DNA of 44,514 nucleotides. Source: a bacterium (GTDB lineage: Bacteria; SAR324; XYD2-FULL-50-16). A program made the position numbers and the translations under genes. Location of the stretch: NCBI GenBank assembly GCA_018830885.1, contig JAHJRI010000163.1:1-44514 (forward strand). The letters are read 5' to 3'. The notes under the pieces were generated by a model. It had not been told where the DNA came from. It ran no database searches and saw only the letters and a program-made list of their open reading frames with translations. The stretch's first letter is position 1. Every line of letters starts with the position of its first letter. Of this stretch, positions 17,528 to 25,021 are shown one piece after another.

Positions 17528-17805
17528 CGGGGCTGAGCGGAAATTGAACTGAATAGATACTCGTTGCAATAATAAATTCTGCTTCAACAGGGTCATGTCT
17601 GGCAGTGAACGGGTGTTGCCTGATTGGGTTTATTGGATTACGCTTTTGATGTACCAGCCTGCAAAAACAACCGCTCCTTATTCCTCCTGCCAGCCTGTTT
17701 GTTGAGGTCGGGGTTTGTCCGTTTCAGGGACGCTGCCGGTCGTCGAGCAGCAAATTGTGAAGAATTTGATCGTTCATCAGGCACCCACTATCACCGGAGT
17801 TTCAA

Positions 17806-18738
17806 GTGTCACCCGCGACGAAACGTCTTTTACCCTATCTCAGTCTTGTCTGTGCCACGCTTCTGTGGTCCAGTTCGTTTATTGCGCTGAAGGTCGCCTT
17901 CAGGGTCTACGACCCCATGGTTGTCATATTCGGCCGTCTGTTTGTGGCGACCCTTTTCATCCTGATTGTTTTAAAACCGTTGCGGAATCTGCGGTTTCGG
18001 AAAGGGGACTTGAAATACCTGGTTTTTATGGGGTTGTGCGAACCCGGGCTCTATTTTCTGTTTGAAGCCACAGCCCTGGAGTACACCTCGGCGTCCCAGG
18101 CCGGTATGATCACCGGGACACTGCCGCTGATTGTAGGGATAGCCGCCTGGATTTTCCTGAAGGAGACCCTGAACATCCGGACCATCCTCGGATTTATGCT
18201 GGCACTGGTCGGGATCGCCCTGCTCAGCGGCAGCAGTGAAATCACGGCAAACGCCCCGGATCCGCTGTTCGGGAATTTTATGGAATTCCTTGCCATGGTG
18301 GCGGCCACGGGGTACATCATCTCGCTGAAAAAGCTGAGCGACCGCTATTCCTCGCTTTTTCTGACCACATTCCAGGCTTTTTTTGGCACGCTGTTCTATT
18401 TTCCCATTCTTTTCCTCCCCACCACTCAATCGCCGACCGTGATGAATCCGCTTTCGGCTTTTGCCATTGTCTACCTGGGAGTGTTTGTAACCTTTGGCGC
18501 GTACGGGTCATACAACTATGGCGTCAGCCAGGTGCCCGCCAGCCAGGCCACGGCCTTTATCAACCTCATCCCGGTTTTTACCGTGATCATGGGCGTCCTG
18601 ATTCTGGACGACCGGTTGACCATGATCCAGTATGGTGCTGTTGCTGTGGTTTTCACCGGTATCTATCTCAGCCAGACAAAACAGAAGCCCGCGCTCGTTA
18701 CCGGAATCCCGACTGCTGGTGCAGGGGATTCCAGCTGA
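17806..18738 (+). CDS. EamA/DMT-superfamily transporter
   Basis: This 310-aa inner-membrane protein has ten predicted helices in two EamA repeats: the first from YLSLVCATLLWSSSFIALK to about residue 140, the second from FGNFMEFLAMVAATGYIISL to about 290. The WSSSF and SASQAGMITG / PASQATAFINLIPVF pairs are typical of the family. Start is GTG at 17806, with CGGAG ending seven bases upstream. Substrate (amino acid, nucleotide-sugar or other metabolite) cannot be inferred. It stands alone, with the HD-GYP gene 354 bases downstream behind its own structured leader. Confidence 0.88.
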   Translation: MSPATKRLLPYLSLVCATLLWSSSFIALKVAFRVYDPMVVIFGRLFVATLFILIVLKPLRNLRFRKGDLKYLVFMGLCEPGLYFLFEATALEYTSASQAGMITGTLPLIVGIAAWIFLKETLNIRTILGFMLALVGIALLSGSSEITANAPDPLFGNFMEFLAMVAATGYIISLKKLSDRYSSLFLTTFQAFFGTLFYFPILFLPTTQSPTVMNPLSAFAIVYLGVFVTFGAYGSYNYGVSQVPASQATAFINLIPVFTVIMGVLILDDRLTMIQYGAVAVVFTGIYLSQTKQKPALVTGIPTAGAGDSS

Positions 18739-19092
18739 AAAATGATTCACGACAAGTGTCCCGGTTCCCGTTTCCATGTGGCAGACCCCCAGTGAAAGCC
18801 CCGACACCATCCCCGTTCCCACGTTCGCAATCCTGACCGTTTCACGTGTGTAATTTTCCGTAATATTTTGTATTGACATGGTTTTGAAAACTTTACTAGT
18901 GTCAAGTCTGTTGTCCATTGTCGGCACTCGCAGAAATCCTGTGACAGGGTCTCGCTGCGGGGACCCTGGTTTCTGCGAAATCGAAGCGACAATCGAGACT
19001 TGAAGCGACGCTGGGATACCCCGGCAGGCATGACAGACCATGAGTAATCGAATCAGTGACCCGAGAGATAGGGAACAGGAAAAGGAGACTTT
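18739..19092 (+). other. Leader and promoter region of the HD-GYP gene
   Basis: This 354-base gap after the transporter holds a TTGACA at 18873-18878; a matching -10 is imperfect (TACTAG at 18894-18899, 15-base spacing). A strong bipartite hairpin follows at 18928-18978. The ribosome site AAAGGAGA (19081-19088) is good. No reading frame is supported. Confidence 0.45.
18928..18978 (+). promoter_or_regulatory. Bipartite stem-loop in HD-GYP 5' leader
   Basis: The outer stem TCGCAGAAA/TTTCTGCGA (18928-18936 with 18970-18978) and inner stem CAGGGTC/GACCCTG (18945-18951 with 18962-18968) are perfect, separated by an asymmetric internal loop. It lies 115 bases before the ATG. It does not match the c-di-GMP-I riboswitch consensus I know. 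A cis-regulatory RNA or protein-binding palindrome is an inference. Confidence 0.5.
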
Positions 19093-20757
19093 ATGTTGAA
19101 GAATCGAGTCGATGGCAATGCAGTGGATGAAGACCGATATCTTGCGTTGGAAAAAAAATACAGGGAAAAGTGTCACCAGATTAACCTCATGAAACAGATA
19201 CAATTTGTGACCGCCAGTGATTTCAGCCTGAACCGGTTTCTGGAAGGAATGATCGACCAGGTTCTGAGTATGACTGAAACCATTTCCGGAGCCCTGCTGC
19301 TGTGCGATGACATCAATGGGTCGCTGGTATTTGCAGCTGCCCGGGGACCGGGTTCGGATGAGTTGAACGGGCGGGTGATTTCCGGGACAGAGGGCGTTGC
19401 CGGTCAGGTTGTCGCCACCGGGCAGCCCTATATTTCCCAGGATACGGCCAATGATCCGACATGGGATCCCCGTGTGGCGGCTTCCATTGACTACCGGACC
19501 CGCAATTTGATCGCGGTGCCGCTGCTCCTGCGGGGCCAGACGATCGGTGTGCTGGAGATCATCAACAAAAAAAATGGACATCCGTTTACCAGGGCGGATC
19601 TTGTCGTTCTCGAGAGCATCTCCTCTGAAGTCGCCCTGATTGTTGAAAATGCCCGTCTCATGGCAAGGGCGCTGCAGCAGAGCCATGACATGAAAATCCT
19701 CTCGCAGCTCTCCAGCATTCTGAATTCCAATCTGGATCACGATGTTGTCAAGAAAAGTGCCATGGAGGCGGTGATTGAACTGTTGCATTGCGAGACCGGC
19801 TCGCTGTACCTGATCGATGAAGAGACCAATGAACTCTATTTTGATGTCGCGCTGGGTGAGCAGGGCGCTGAGATCAAGAACAACCGGCTTAAAATGGGCG
19901 AGGGGGTGGCCGGATGGGTGGCGCTGCACGGAAAATGTGATCTGGTCGCCGATACGACAGAAGATGTGCGATGGAGTCGCCGCATGGATGAAAATTCCTC
20001 CTTCGCAACGAAAAATATGGTGACGGTACCGGTTAAAACAAAGAATAAAATTATCGGGGTCCTCCAGGCGATCAATAAACTCGAGGGAAAAAAACCAACC
20101 CGGGACGACTTGCTGCTGCTGGAACAACTGGCGGACCAGGTGGCCATTGCGTTGGAAAATGCCCGCTTGTACAAAGAGCAGAAGATCATGTTCAGGAAAA
20201 CAGCAGAAGCAATCGTGACCGCTATTGAGAAAAGGGATCCCTATACGGGAATGCATACCAAGCGGGTCCGCGACTTCAGTATGGCCACAGCCAGATATCT
20301 CGATCTCTCAGGTGAAGACCTGGAGTGGCTCGAACTGGCGGCCATCCTGCACGATACCGGAAAAATCGGGGTTGACGACCAGATACTGAGAAAGCCGGGA
20401 AAGTTGACCCGGGAGGAGTTTGAAAGTATCAAGCAGCACCCTGATTATGGTGTCGAGATCCTGCAGCACATTGAAGCACTGAAACCTGCCATTCCCGGAA
20501 TGAGACGGCACCATGAACGATTTGACGGGGGTGGCTACCCGGGGGGATTGAAGGCAATGGATATTCCCCTGATGGCCCGGATTATCAGTGTCGCGGACAC
20601 CTTTGATGCCATGACCTCCGACCGGCCGTATCGCAAGGGGATGCAGCAGCAGGTGGCACTGGATGAGATCCAGACGCTGGCTGGGCGGCAGTTTGACCCG
20701 GAGATTGTTGAGGCCTTTACCAGGGCCTATCAGAATGGAGAGCTGTTTACCGGATAG
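19093..20757 (+). CDS. GAF-GAF-HD-GYP cyclic-di-GMP phosphodiesterase
   Basis: This 554-aa cytosolic signalling protein would hydrolyse c-di-GMP. Residues about 30-190 form a first GAF domain (GTEGVAGQVVATGQPYISQD, LLLRGQTIGVLEIINKK) and about 205-370 a second (GEGVAGWVALHGK, VKTKNKIIGVLQAINK). From about 375 comes the HD-GYP domain with HTKRV, LHDTGKIG (about 418), RRHHERFDGGGYPGGL (about 480) and VADTFDAMTSDRPYR, so metal and GYP motifs are intact. AAAGGAGA precedes the ATG. GAF ligands are unknown. It is likely monocistronic, with a structured leader upstream and a hairpin just after the stop. Confidence 0.93.
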   Translation: MLKNRVDGNAVDEDRYLALEKKYREKCHQINLMKQIQFVTASDFSLNRFLEGMIDQVLSMTETISGALLLCDDINGSLVFAAARGPGSDELNGRVISGTEGVAGQVVATGQPYISQDTANDPTWDPRVAASIDYRTRNLIAVPLLLRGQTIGVLEIINKKNGHPFTRADLVVLESISSEVALIVENARLMARALQQSHDMKILSQLSSILNSNLDHDVVKKSAMEAVIELLHCETGSLYLIDEETNELYFDVALGEQGAEIKNNRLKMGEGVAGWVALHGKCDLVADTTEDVRWSRRMDENSSFATKNMVTVPVKTKNKIIGVLQAINKLEGKKPTRDDLLLLEQLADQVAIALENARLYKEQKIMFRKTAEAIVTAIEKRDPYTGMHTKRVRDFSMATARYLDLSGEDLEWLELAAILHDTGKIGVDDQILRKPGKLTREEFESIKQHPDYGVEILQHIEALKPAIPGMRRHHERFDGGGYPGGLKAMDIPLMARIISVADTFDAMTSDRPYRKGMQQQVALDEIQTLAGRQFDPEIVEAFTRAYQNGELFTG

Positions 20758-20760
20758 CTT

Positions 20761-20785
20761 CCTGCGGTCTGTCCGTTCCCGCAGG
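20761..20785 (+). terminator. Hairpin directly after HD-GYP stop
   Basis: CCTGCGG (20761-20767) pairs with CCGCAGG (20779-20785), starting three bases after the stop codon, with an 11-base loop. There is no following T-run, so it is at best a weak or Rho-assisted terminator or an RNA-stabilising hairpin. Confidence 0.3.
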
Positions 20786-20998
20786 CACAAAACTGCTCCG
20801 GCTGTTGTCCCTGACCTTTTCCTCACCCATTCCCGCCTTAACTGCGACCCCGGGATCCGGGGGCTTGCCAGACTGCCGATCTCCCTGATAAGGATTGGCA
20901 TGAGAATTCATGCATGGGGGGATTTTAAGGTTCGAATGTTACTGGCGTCTCCAGCCTTTCTGCTTCCAGCGGGAGTTAAACAATATCAGAGGTCTGTC

Positions 20999-22225
20999 AT
21001 GAAAATAGATTTGCCGCGACACTTGTGGTACGGAAATACCACCCTTTCCATTGATCTCCCGGATGAGTGGGATGTGCAGCTGTGTCCCATGAACGGGGCG
21101 AACACGCCGGCACTGACCCCGGACCAGCTGAAGAAGGCGATCCTGACACCCATCGAATCGCCGCCTCTCATTGAACTGGCCAGAGGAAAACAGTCGGCCG
21201 TCATCATCTTTGATGACATGACCCGACCGACCCGGACCTTTGAAATTGCCCCGGTGGTCGTGGCGGAACTCCTGGCAGCCGGTATCCCGGAAGAACGCAT
21301 CACCTTTGTCTGCGCCCTGGGAACCCATGGAGCCCTGACCCAGAACGAATTTCGCAAGAAGCTGGGACCCGAGATGACCCGCCGGTTTCGCGTGTACAAT
21401 CACAATATCTATGAAAACTGCGTGGAGGTGGGTGTCACCCGACGCGGAACCCGGATGATGATCAACCGGGAGGTGGCGGAGGCGGATCTCAAAATCGGGA
21501 TCGGCATCGTAACCCCCCATCCCCAGGCTGGTTACAGCGGTGGGGGGAAACTGATCCTGCCGGGGATTGCCCACGTGGACAGTATCTCCCACTACCACCT
21601 CCAGGTGGAGGCCATGGGCAAGGAGACCACCGGCATGGGGAAACACCATGCCAATATTCTGCGGGAAGAGATCGACGAGGCGGCGGCCATGGCCGGTATC
21701 GATTATTTCATTAACGCCATTGTCAACGGTCGGGGAGAGACCACCGCTCTTTTTGCCGGCAGCATGAAAAGCGCCCATGGAAAGGCGGTGGAGAAGGCCG
21801 CGACCCACTATGCCACCGAACCGATCCCCTCCGGGAAGGATCTCACCATCGCCAATGCATTTGTAAAGGCCAACGAGATGCCCATCGCCGTCCGGCTGGG
21901 GATTATGCCCCTGAAAGACTACACCGGCACCATGGTCATTATCGCGGACTCCCCCGAAGGTCAGGTGATCCATTACCTGCTGGGTCGCTGGGGAACGAGC
22001 TATGGTGGACGGCAGTATCCGATTGCGACCGTACCCGGCAGCCTGGATCTGATTATCATGGCCCCCTTCCTGGACAAAACCTTCGGGGACTGGTTCTCCA
22101 ATCCCGAGGTGATCACCTGGACTGAAACCTGGGAGGAAACACGGGCAATCCTGGAATCCCGGTTTCAGCACGGCGCCAAAGTGGCTGTTATTCCCAACGC
22201 CACCATGCAGTACTATAACGTTTAA
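20999..22225 (+). CDS. LarA-family nickel-pincer racemase/epimerase (DUF2088)
   Basis: This 408-aa protein belongs to the lactate racemase family that uses a nickel-pincer nucleotide. Seen: FDDMTRPTRTFE, FVCALGTHGAL (His110), HPQAGYSGGGKLILPG (His174, Lys184) and SISHYHLQ (His200). His174, Lys184 and His200 fall at the same numbers as catalytic, cofactor-lysine and nickel ligands of Lactiplantibacillus LarA. AGAGG precedes the ATG at 20999; the frame is open further upstream but overlaps the HD-GYP gene. No larB, larC or larE cofactor genes lie in the window. The next gene, an Old-Yellow-Enzyme relative, follows 93 bases later, so a 2-hydroxyacid other than lactate is possible. Confidence 0.85.
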   Translation: MKIDLPRHLWYGNTTLSIDLPDEWDVQLCPMNGANTPALTPDQLKKAILTPIESPPLIELARGKQSAVIIFDDMTRPTRTFEIAPVVVAELLAAGIPEERITFVCALGTHGALTQNEFRKKLGPEMTRRFRVYNHNIYENCVEVGVTRRGTRMMINREVAEADLKIGIGIVTPHPQAGYSGGGKLILPGIAHVDSISHYHLQVEAMGKETTGMGKHHANILREEIDEAAAMAGIDYFINAIVNGRGETTALFAGSMKSAHGKAVEKAATHYATEPIPSGKDLTIANAFVKANEMPIAVRLGIMPLKDYTGTMVIIADSPEGQVIHYLLGRWGTSYGGRQYPIATVPGSLDLIIMAPFLDKTFGDWFSNPEVITWTETWEETRAILESRFQHGAKVAVIPNATMQYYNV

Positions 22226-22318
22226 CCGCCCGCCGGGAGTGACATGAGATGCTGGAGCAGACAGGAACCCTGGCTTAAGAATATTTATTTGACGGACACT
22301 GCTGATTGAGGACAATCC

Positions 22319-23422
22319 ATGAAACTATTTCAACCCCTGACGATCCGGGGCATGACCCTGAAAAACCGTCTGGTGCTGCCGGCCCTGCACCTGGGACTGG
22401 GCGTTAAAAGCCGCCGGGCACGGGAATTTTACCTGGAGCGCGCCCGGGGCGGCGCCGGTGCCATTATCATGGCGGGCACCTCGGTGGATCTTTTCAACGA
22501 CGATGCGGCCTGGGGGCGTCCGGACGGTGTGAATCTCTTTATCGAAACCATGCGCCCCTTTACGGCCGGGATTCGTGAAACCGGGGCCCGGATCGGGATC
22601 CAGCTCTGGCATGGCAACCAGATGCCGGCTGGAAATGGGGGATACATCAGCGGGGTTCCCAAGGTGGCGCCCTCCCCGAATGAATTCTGCCGGGAACTGA
22701 CGATCCCTGAAATCCAGACCATCATCCAGCGTTTCGGAGATGCCGCCGGCCAGGCGAAAAAAGCGGGATTTGACTTTATCGAGCTTCATGGCGCCCACGG
22801 CTATCTTATCTGCCAGTTCTTCTCGCCCCTGGACAACCGGCGGACGGACCGGTATGGCGGAGACCTGGACCGGCGCATGCAGTTCGGAAAGGAACTGGTG
22901 CAGAGGGTCAGAAAATCGGTGGGGGATGATTTTCCCATCTTCTATCGTCTGGGAGCCTTTGAACCCATACCCGGCGGCGTCACCCCCGAGGAGAGCGGAC
23001 AGTTTGCCGCCGTCCTGGAACAGGCAGGGGTGGATGTGATTGACGTCTCCCTGGGTCGCTCGGTCAAGCGGGGGGCCTCCCCCACCCAGAAAGCAGACAT
23101 GGGGACCTTTGTTCACCTGGCGGAAACCATTAAACAGAACGTCACCATCCCGGTGATCGCCGTGGGTCGGATCAACACGGGCGCGGTGGCGGAATCGGTC
23201 CTGGCAGAAAACCGGGCGGACCTGGTGGCGGTCGGCCGGCAGTTGATCGTCGATCCCCGCTGGCCTCAAAAGGTCCGGGAGAACCGGGAAGCGGAGATCG
23301 TGGCCTGTATCTCCTGCAATCGCTGCTTCGGGCCCATCCTCAATAAAAAATGGCGGCCCGGGGACCGGATCTGCAAGCTTAACGACTGGGCCGGCCGGGA
23401 GGTTGACCGGGTCGGTGCTTAA
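22319..23422 (+). CDS. NADH:flavin oxidoreductase (Old Yellow Enzyme/2,4-dienoyl-CoA reductase-like), single TIM-barrel domain
   Basis: This 367-aa FMN enzyme probably reduces activated C=C bonds. MKLFQPLTIRGMTLKNRLVLPA is the standard opening. IELHGAHGYLICQFFSP and NRRTDRYGG are FMN/substrate landmarks, and RADLVAVGRQLIVDP closes the barrel. The C-terminus keeps a cysteine cluster, ACISCNRCFG with another Cys in RICKLND, resembling the 4Fe-4S site of 2,4-dienoyl-CoA reductases but with altered spacing (CX2CX2CX15C). The FAD/NADH domain of those enzymes is absent, so a separate electron donor is needed. GAGGAC precedes the ATG. It is paired with the LarA-like gene. Confidence 0.85.
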   Translation: MKLFQPLTIRGMTLKNRLVLPALHLGLGVKSRRAREFYLERARGGAGAIIMAGTSVDLFNDDAAWGRPDGVNLFIETMRPFTAGIRETGARIGIQLWHGNQMPAGNGGYISGVPKVAPSPNEFCRELTIPEIQTIIQRFGDAAGQAKKAGFDFIELHGAHGYLICQFFSPLDNRRTDRYGGDLDRRMQFGKELVQRVRKSVGDDFPIFYRLGAFEPIPGGVTPEESGQFAAVLEQAGVDVIDVSLGRSVKRGASPTQKADMGTFVHLAETIKQNVTIPVIAVGRINTGAVAESVLAENRADLVAVGRQLIVDPRWPQKVRENREAEIVACISCNRCFGPILNKKWRPGDRICKLNDWAGREVDRVGA

Positions 23423-23447
23423 ACAGGGTTAACTGCCAGGCAGGGGG

Positions 23448-23960
23448 TTATTTCCGGTGGTAGGTGAGGAACGAGAACGCGAGGGTTTCGCCACTGATCC
23501 TGTCGATCCCCTGCTGATCCACCTGTTTGACCAGCTCCCACTCGTCCCAGTTGATCTCCGGGTAGAGGATATCCCCTTCGATATCCTTGTGGATGCGGGT
23601 CAGTTCGAAGATATCCGCCACGGCCATCCCCAGTTTGTAGATGGTCGATCCGCCGGTGATATAGGCTGTCTCGACCCCCTTTTCCCGGACATAGTCGATG
23701 GCATCTTCGAAGGCGTAGAAGATGGTGGTGCCTTCCGGGTGGTAATCCTTATCGAAGGTCAGCACGATGTTTTCCCGCCCGGGGAGGGGCCTGGATTTTT
23801 CGGGCAGGGACTCAAAGGTGACATCCCCCATGATGCAGGGGCAGCCCATGGTCAGTTCCTTGAAATGCTGAAAGTCCTCGCTCAGTCGCCAGGGGATGTC
23901 GTTTTTTCGGCCGATGACCCCGTTTTGGGCGACAGCGACGATAACCGCAATTTTTGTCAT
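23448..23960 (-). CDS. folA: Dihydrofolate reductase
   Basis: This 170-aa cytosolic enzyme reduces dihydrofolate to tetrahydrofolate with NADPH. MTKIAVIVAVAQNGVIGRKNDIPWRLSEDFQHF is characteristic (quoted region residues 1-33; IPW and the following Asp contact substrate). GRENIVLTF, AYITGGSTIYKL (NADPH loop) and LTRIHKDIEGD complete the fold. Start is the ATG at 23960 with GAGGAA upstream; a frame extension to 24011 overlaps thyA. It follows thyA by ten bases: a classical thyA-folA pair in which DHFR recycles the dihydrofolate made by ThyA. Confidence 0.95.
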   Translation of the reverse strand: MTKIAVIVAVAQNGVIGRKNDIPWRLSEDFQHFKELTMGCPCIMGDVTFESLPEKSRPLPGRENIVLTFDKDYHPEGTTIFYAFEDAIDYVREKGVETAYITGGSTIYKLGMAVADIFELTRIHKDIEGDILYPEINWDEWELVKQVDQQGIDRISGETLAFSFLTYHRK

Positions 23961-23970
23961 CGGGCGTTCC

Positions 23971-24837
23971 TCAGACGGCAATGTCAAATTTGATCCCGGG
24001 GTGGGGGTCATAGTTGTCGATGATGGAGTCCTCCCAGCACCAGTCGAAGAGGGTGGTGAACGTTTCCGTGCGAATGGCGGGCAGTGGCCTCGGGTTGCGG
24101 GTCAACTGCCTGTTGAGGCCGTCAATATGGTTGACATAGATGTGGGTGTCGGCCAGAAATCCCACCAGTCGTCCCTCTTCAAATCCCGCCTCCCTGGCGA
24201 TCAGGTGGAGCAGCAGGGCGTAGCTGGCGATGTTGAACGGCAGCCCCAGGGCCACATCGACCGAGCGCTGGTTCCAGAGCAGGTTGAGTTTGTTGCCGAT
24301 CACCGTGACTTGAAAACTGTAATGGCAGGGCGGGAGTGCCATGCCATGGAAATCCACCGGGTTCCAGGCTGAAACGATCATGCGGCGGTCGTCCGGATCT
24401 GTTTTCAGGGTGTCCATGACCTTCTGCAGCTGATCGATGCCGCTTCCCCGGGGTTGTTGATCGCAGGCCGTATAGTCGGCGCCGAAGTTCCGCCACTGCC
24501 AGCCGTAGATGGGGCCCAGTTCCCGTTCTGCCGCCATCCGCCGCAGTGTCTCCGGGTCGTGACCGTAGGGAACCTTGTCCGGGCTGCACCAGTCGTCCCA
24601 GATATGATTGTTCCGTTCACGCAGCCACTCCTTGTCGGTGATGCCCTTGATAAAGAACTCCAGCTCCGATGCGACCAGGCGAAAGAGTACTTTCTTGGTG
24701 GTCAGCAGCGGGAACCCCTCGGCCATCTCGTGTTCGAACATGGCACCGGGTACCGTTGCCGCATCGACGCCGGTACGGTTGTGTTTGATCACGCCCCTGT
24801 CCAGGATGTGACGCACAATATCAAGATATGCCTGCAT
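23971..24837 (-). CDS. thyA: Thymidylate synthase
   Basis: This 288-aa enzyme methylates dUMP to dTMP using methylene-tetrahydrofolate. PLLTTKKVLFRLVASELEFF, LGPIYGWQWRNFG, DRRMIVSAWNP (phosphate-binding arginines) and ALPPCHYSFQ with nucleophile Cys171 are all present. QRSVDVALGLPFNIASYA and DTHIYVNH follow, so every hallmark is intact. It is the first gene of the thyA-folA operon, ending ten bases before folA. About 180 bases of non-coding DNA separate it from the amidohydrolase stop; no convincing promoter boxes stand out there. Confidence 0.97.
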   Translation of the reverse strand: MQAYLDIVRHILDRGVIKHNRTGVDAATVPGAMFEHEMAEGFPLLTTKKVLFRLVASELEFFIKGITDKEWLRERNNHIWDDWCSPDKVPYGHDPETLRRMAAERELGPIYGWQWRNFGADYTACDQQPRGSGIDQLQKVMDTLKTDPDDRRMIVSAWNPVDFHGMALPPCHYSFQVTVIGNKLNLLWNQRSVDVALGLPFNIASYALLLHLIAREAGFEEGRLVGFLADTHIYVNHIDGLNRQLTRNPRPLPAIRTETFTTLFDWCWEDSIIDNYDPHPGIKFDIAV

Positions 24838-25021
24838 GGCTTCCGCTTACTTTTTAAATTAATATCATCCCCGTCCCCGGGTGGGGAGGGTCCCTGATGG
24901 AAGGGGTGGTTTCCTGCCGGTGACTCCTACCAGTTTCGACGGCCACCGGAAAAAAGTCAACCGCTAATCTACGACAGCAGGGTGTTACAGGAAACCGGGG
25001 TCACCTCGTGGCTGCTGCTGG

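Larger units (their letters stand above)
17105..17805. other. Divergent intergenic region carrying repeats A1 and B1
   Basis: About 700 non-coding bases lie between the acyltransferase (minus) and the EamA transporter (plus). The left part, 17105-17233, shows nothing definite. The centre carries a dispersed repeat (17234-17409) directly followed by a long foldback element (core arms 17439-17527). The right part, 17570-17805, should hold the transporter promoter, but no clear box is seen. Short frames here are not protein-like. Confidence 0.6.

Noticed and set aside
18894..18900. ACTAGT word upstream of the HD-GYP gene as a TrpR operator half-site
   Set aside because: Only one half of the trp operator symmetry is present and no trp gene follows; chance is likely.
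18928..18978. c-di-GMP-I (GEMM) riboswitch before the HD-GYP gene
   Set aside because: The conserved GEMM core words and tetraloop-receptor layout are not seen; kept only as an unnamed hairpin.
18508..20256. Minus-strand frame of 582 codons opposite the HD-GYP gene
   Set aside because: The plus strand clearly encodes GAF-GAF-HD-GYP; the antisense frame is a shadow.
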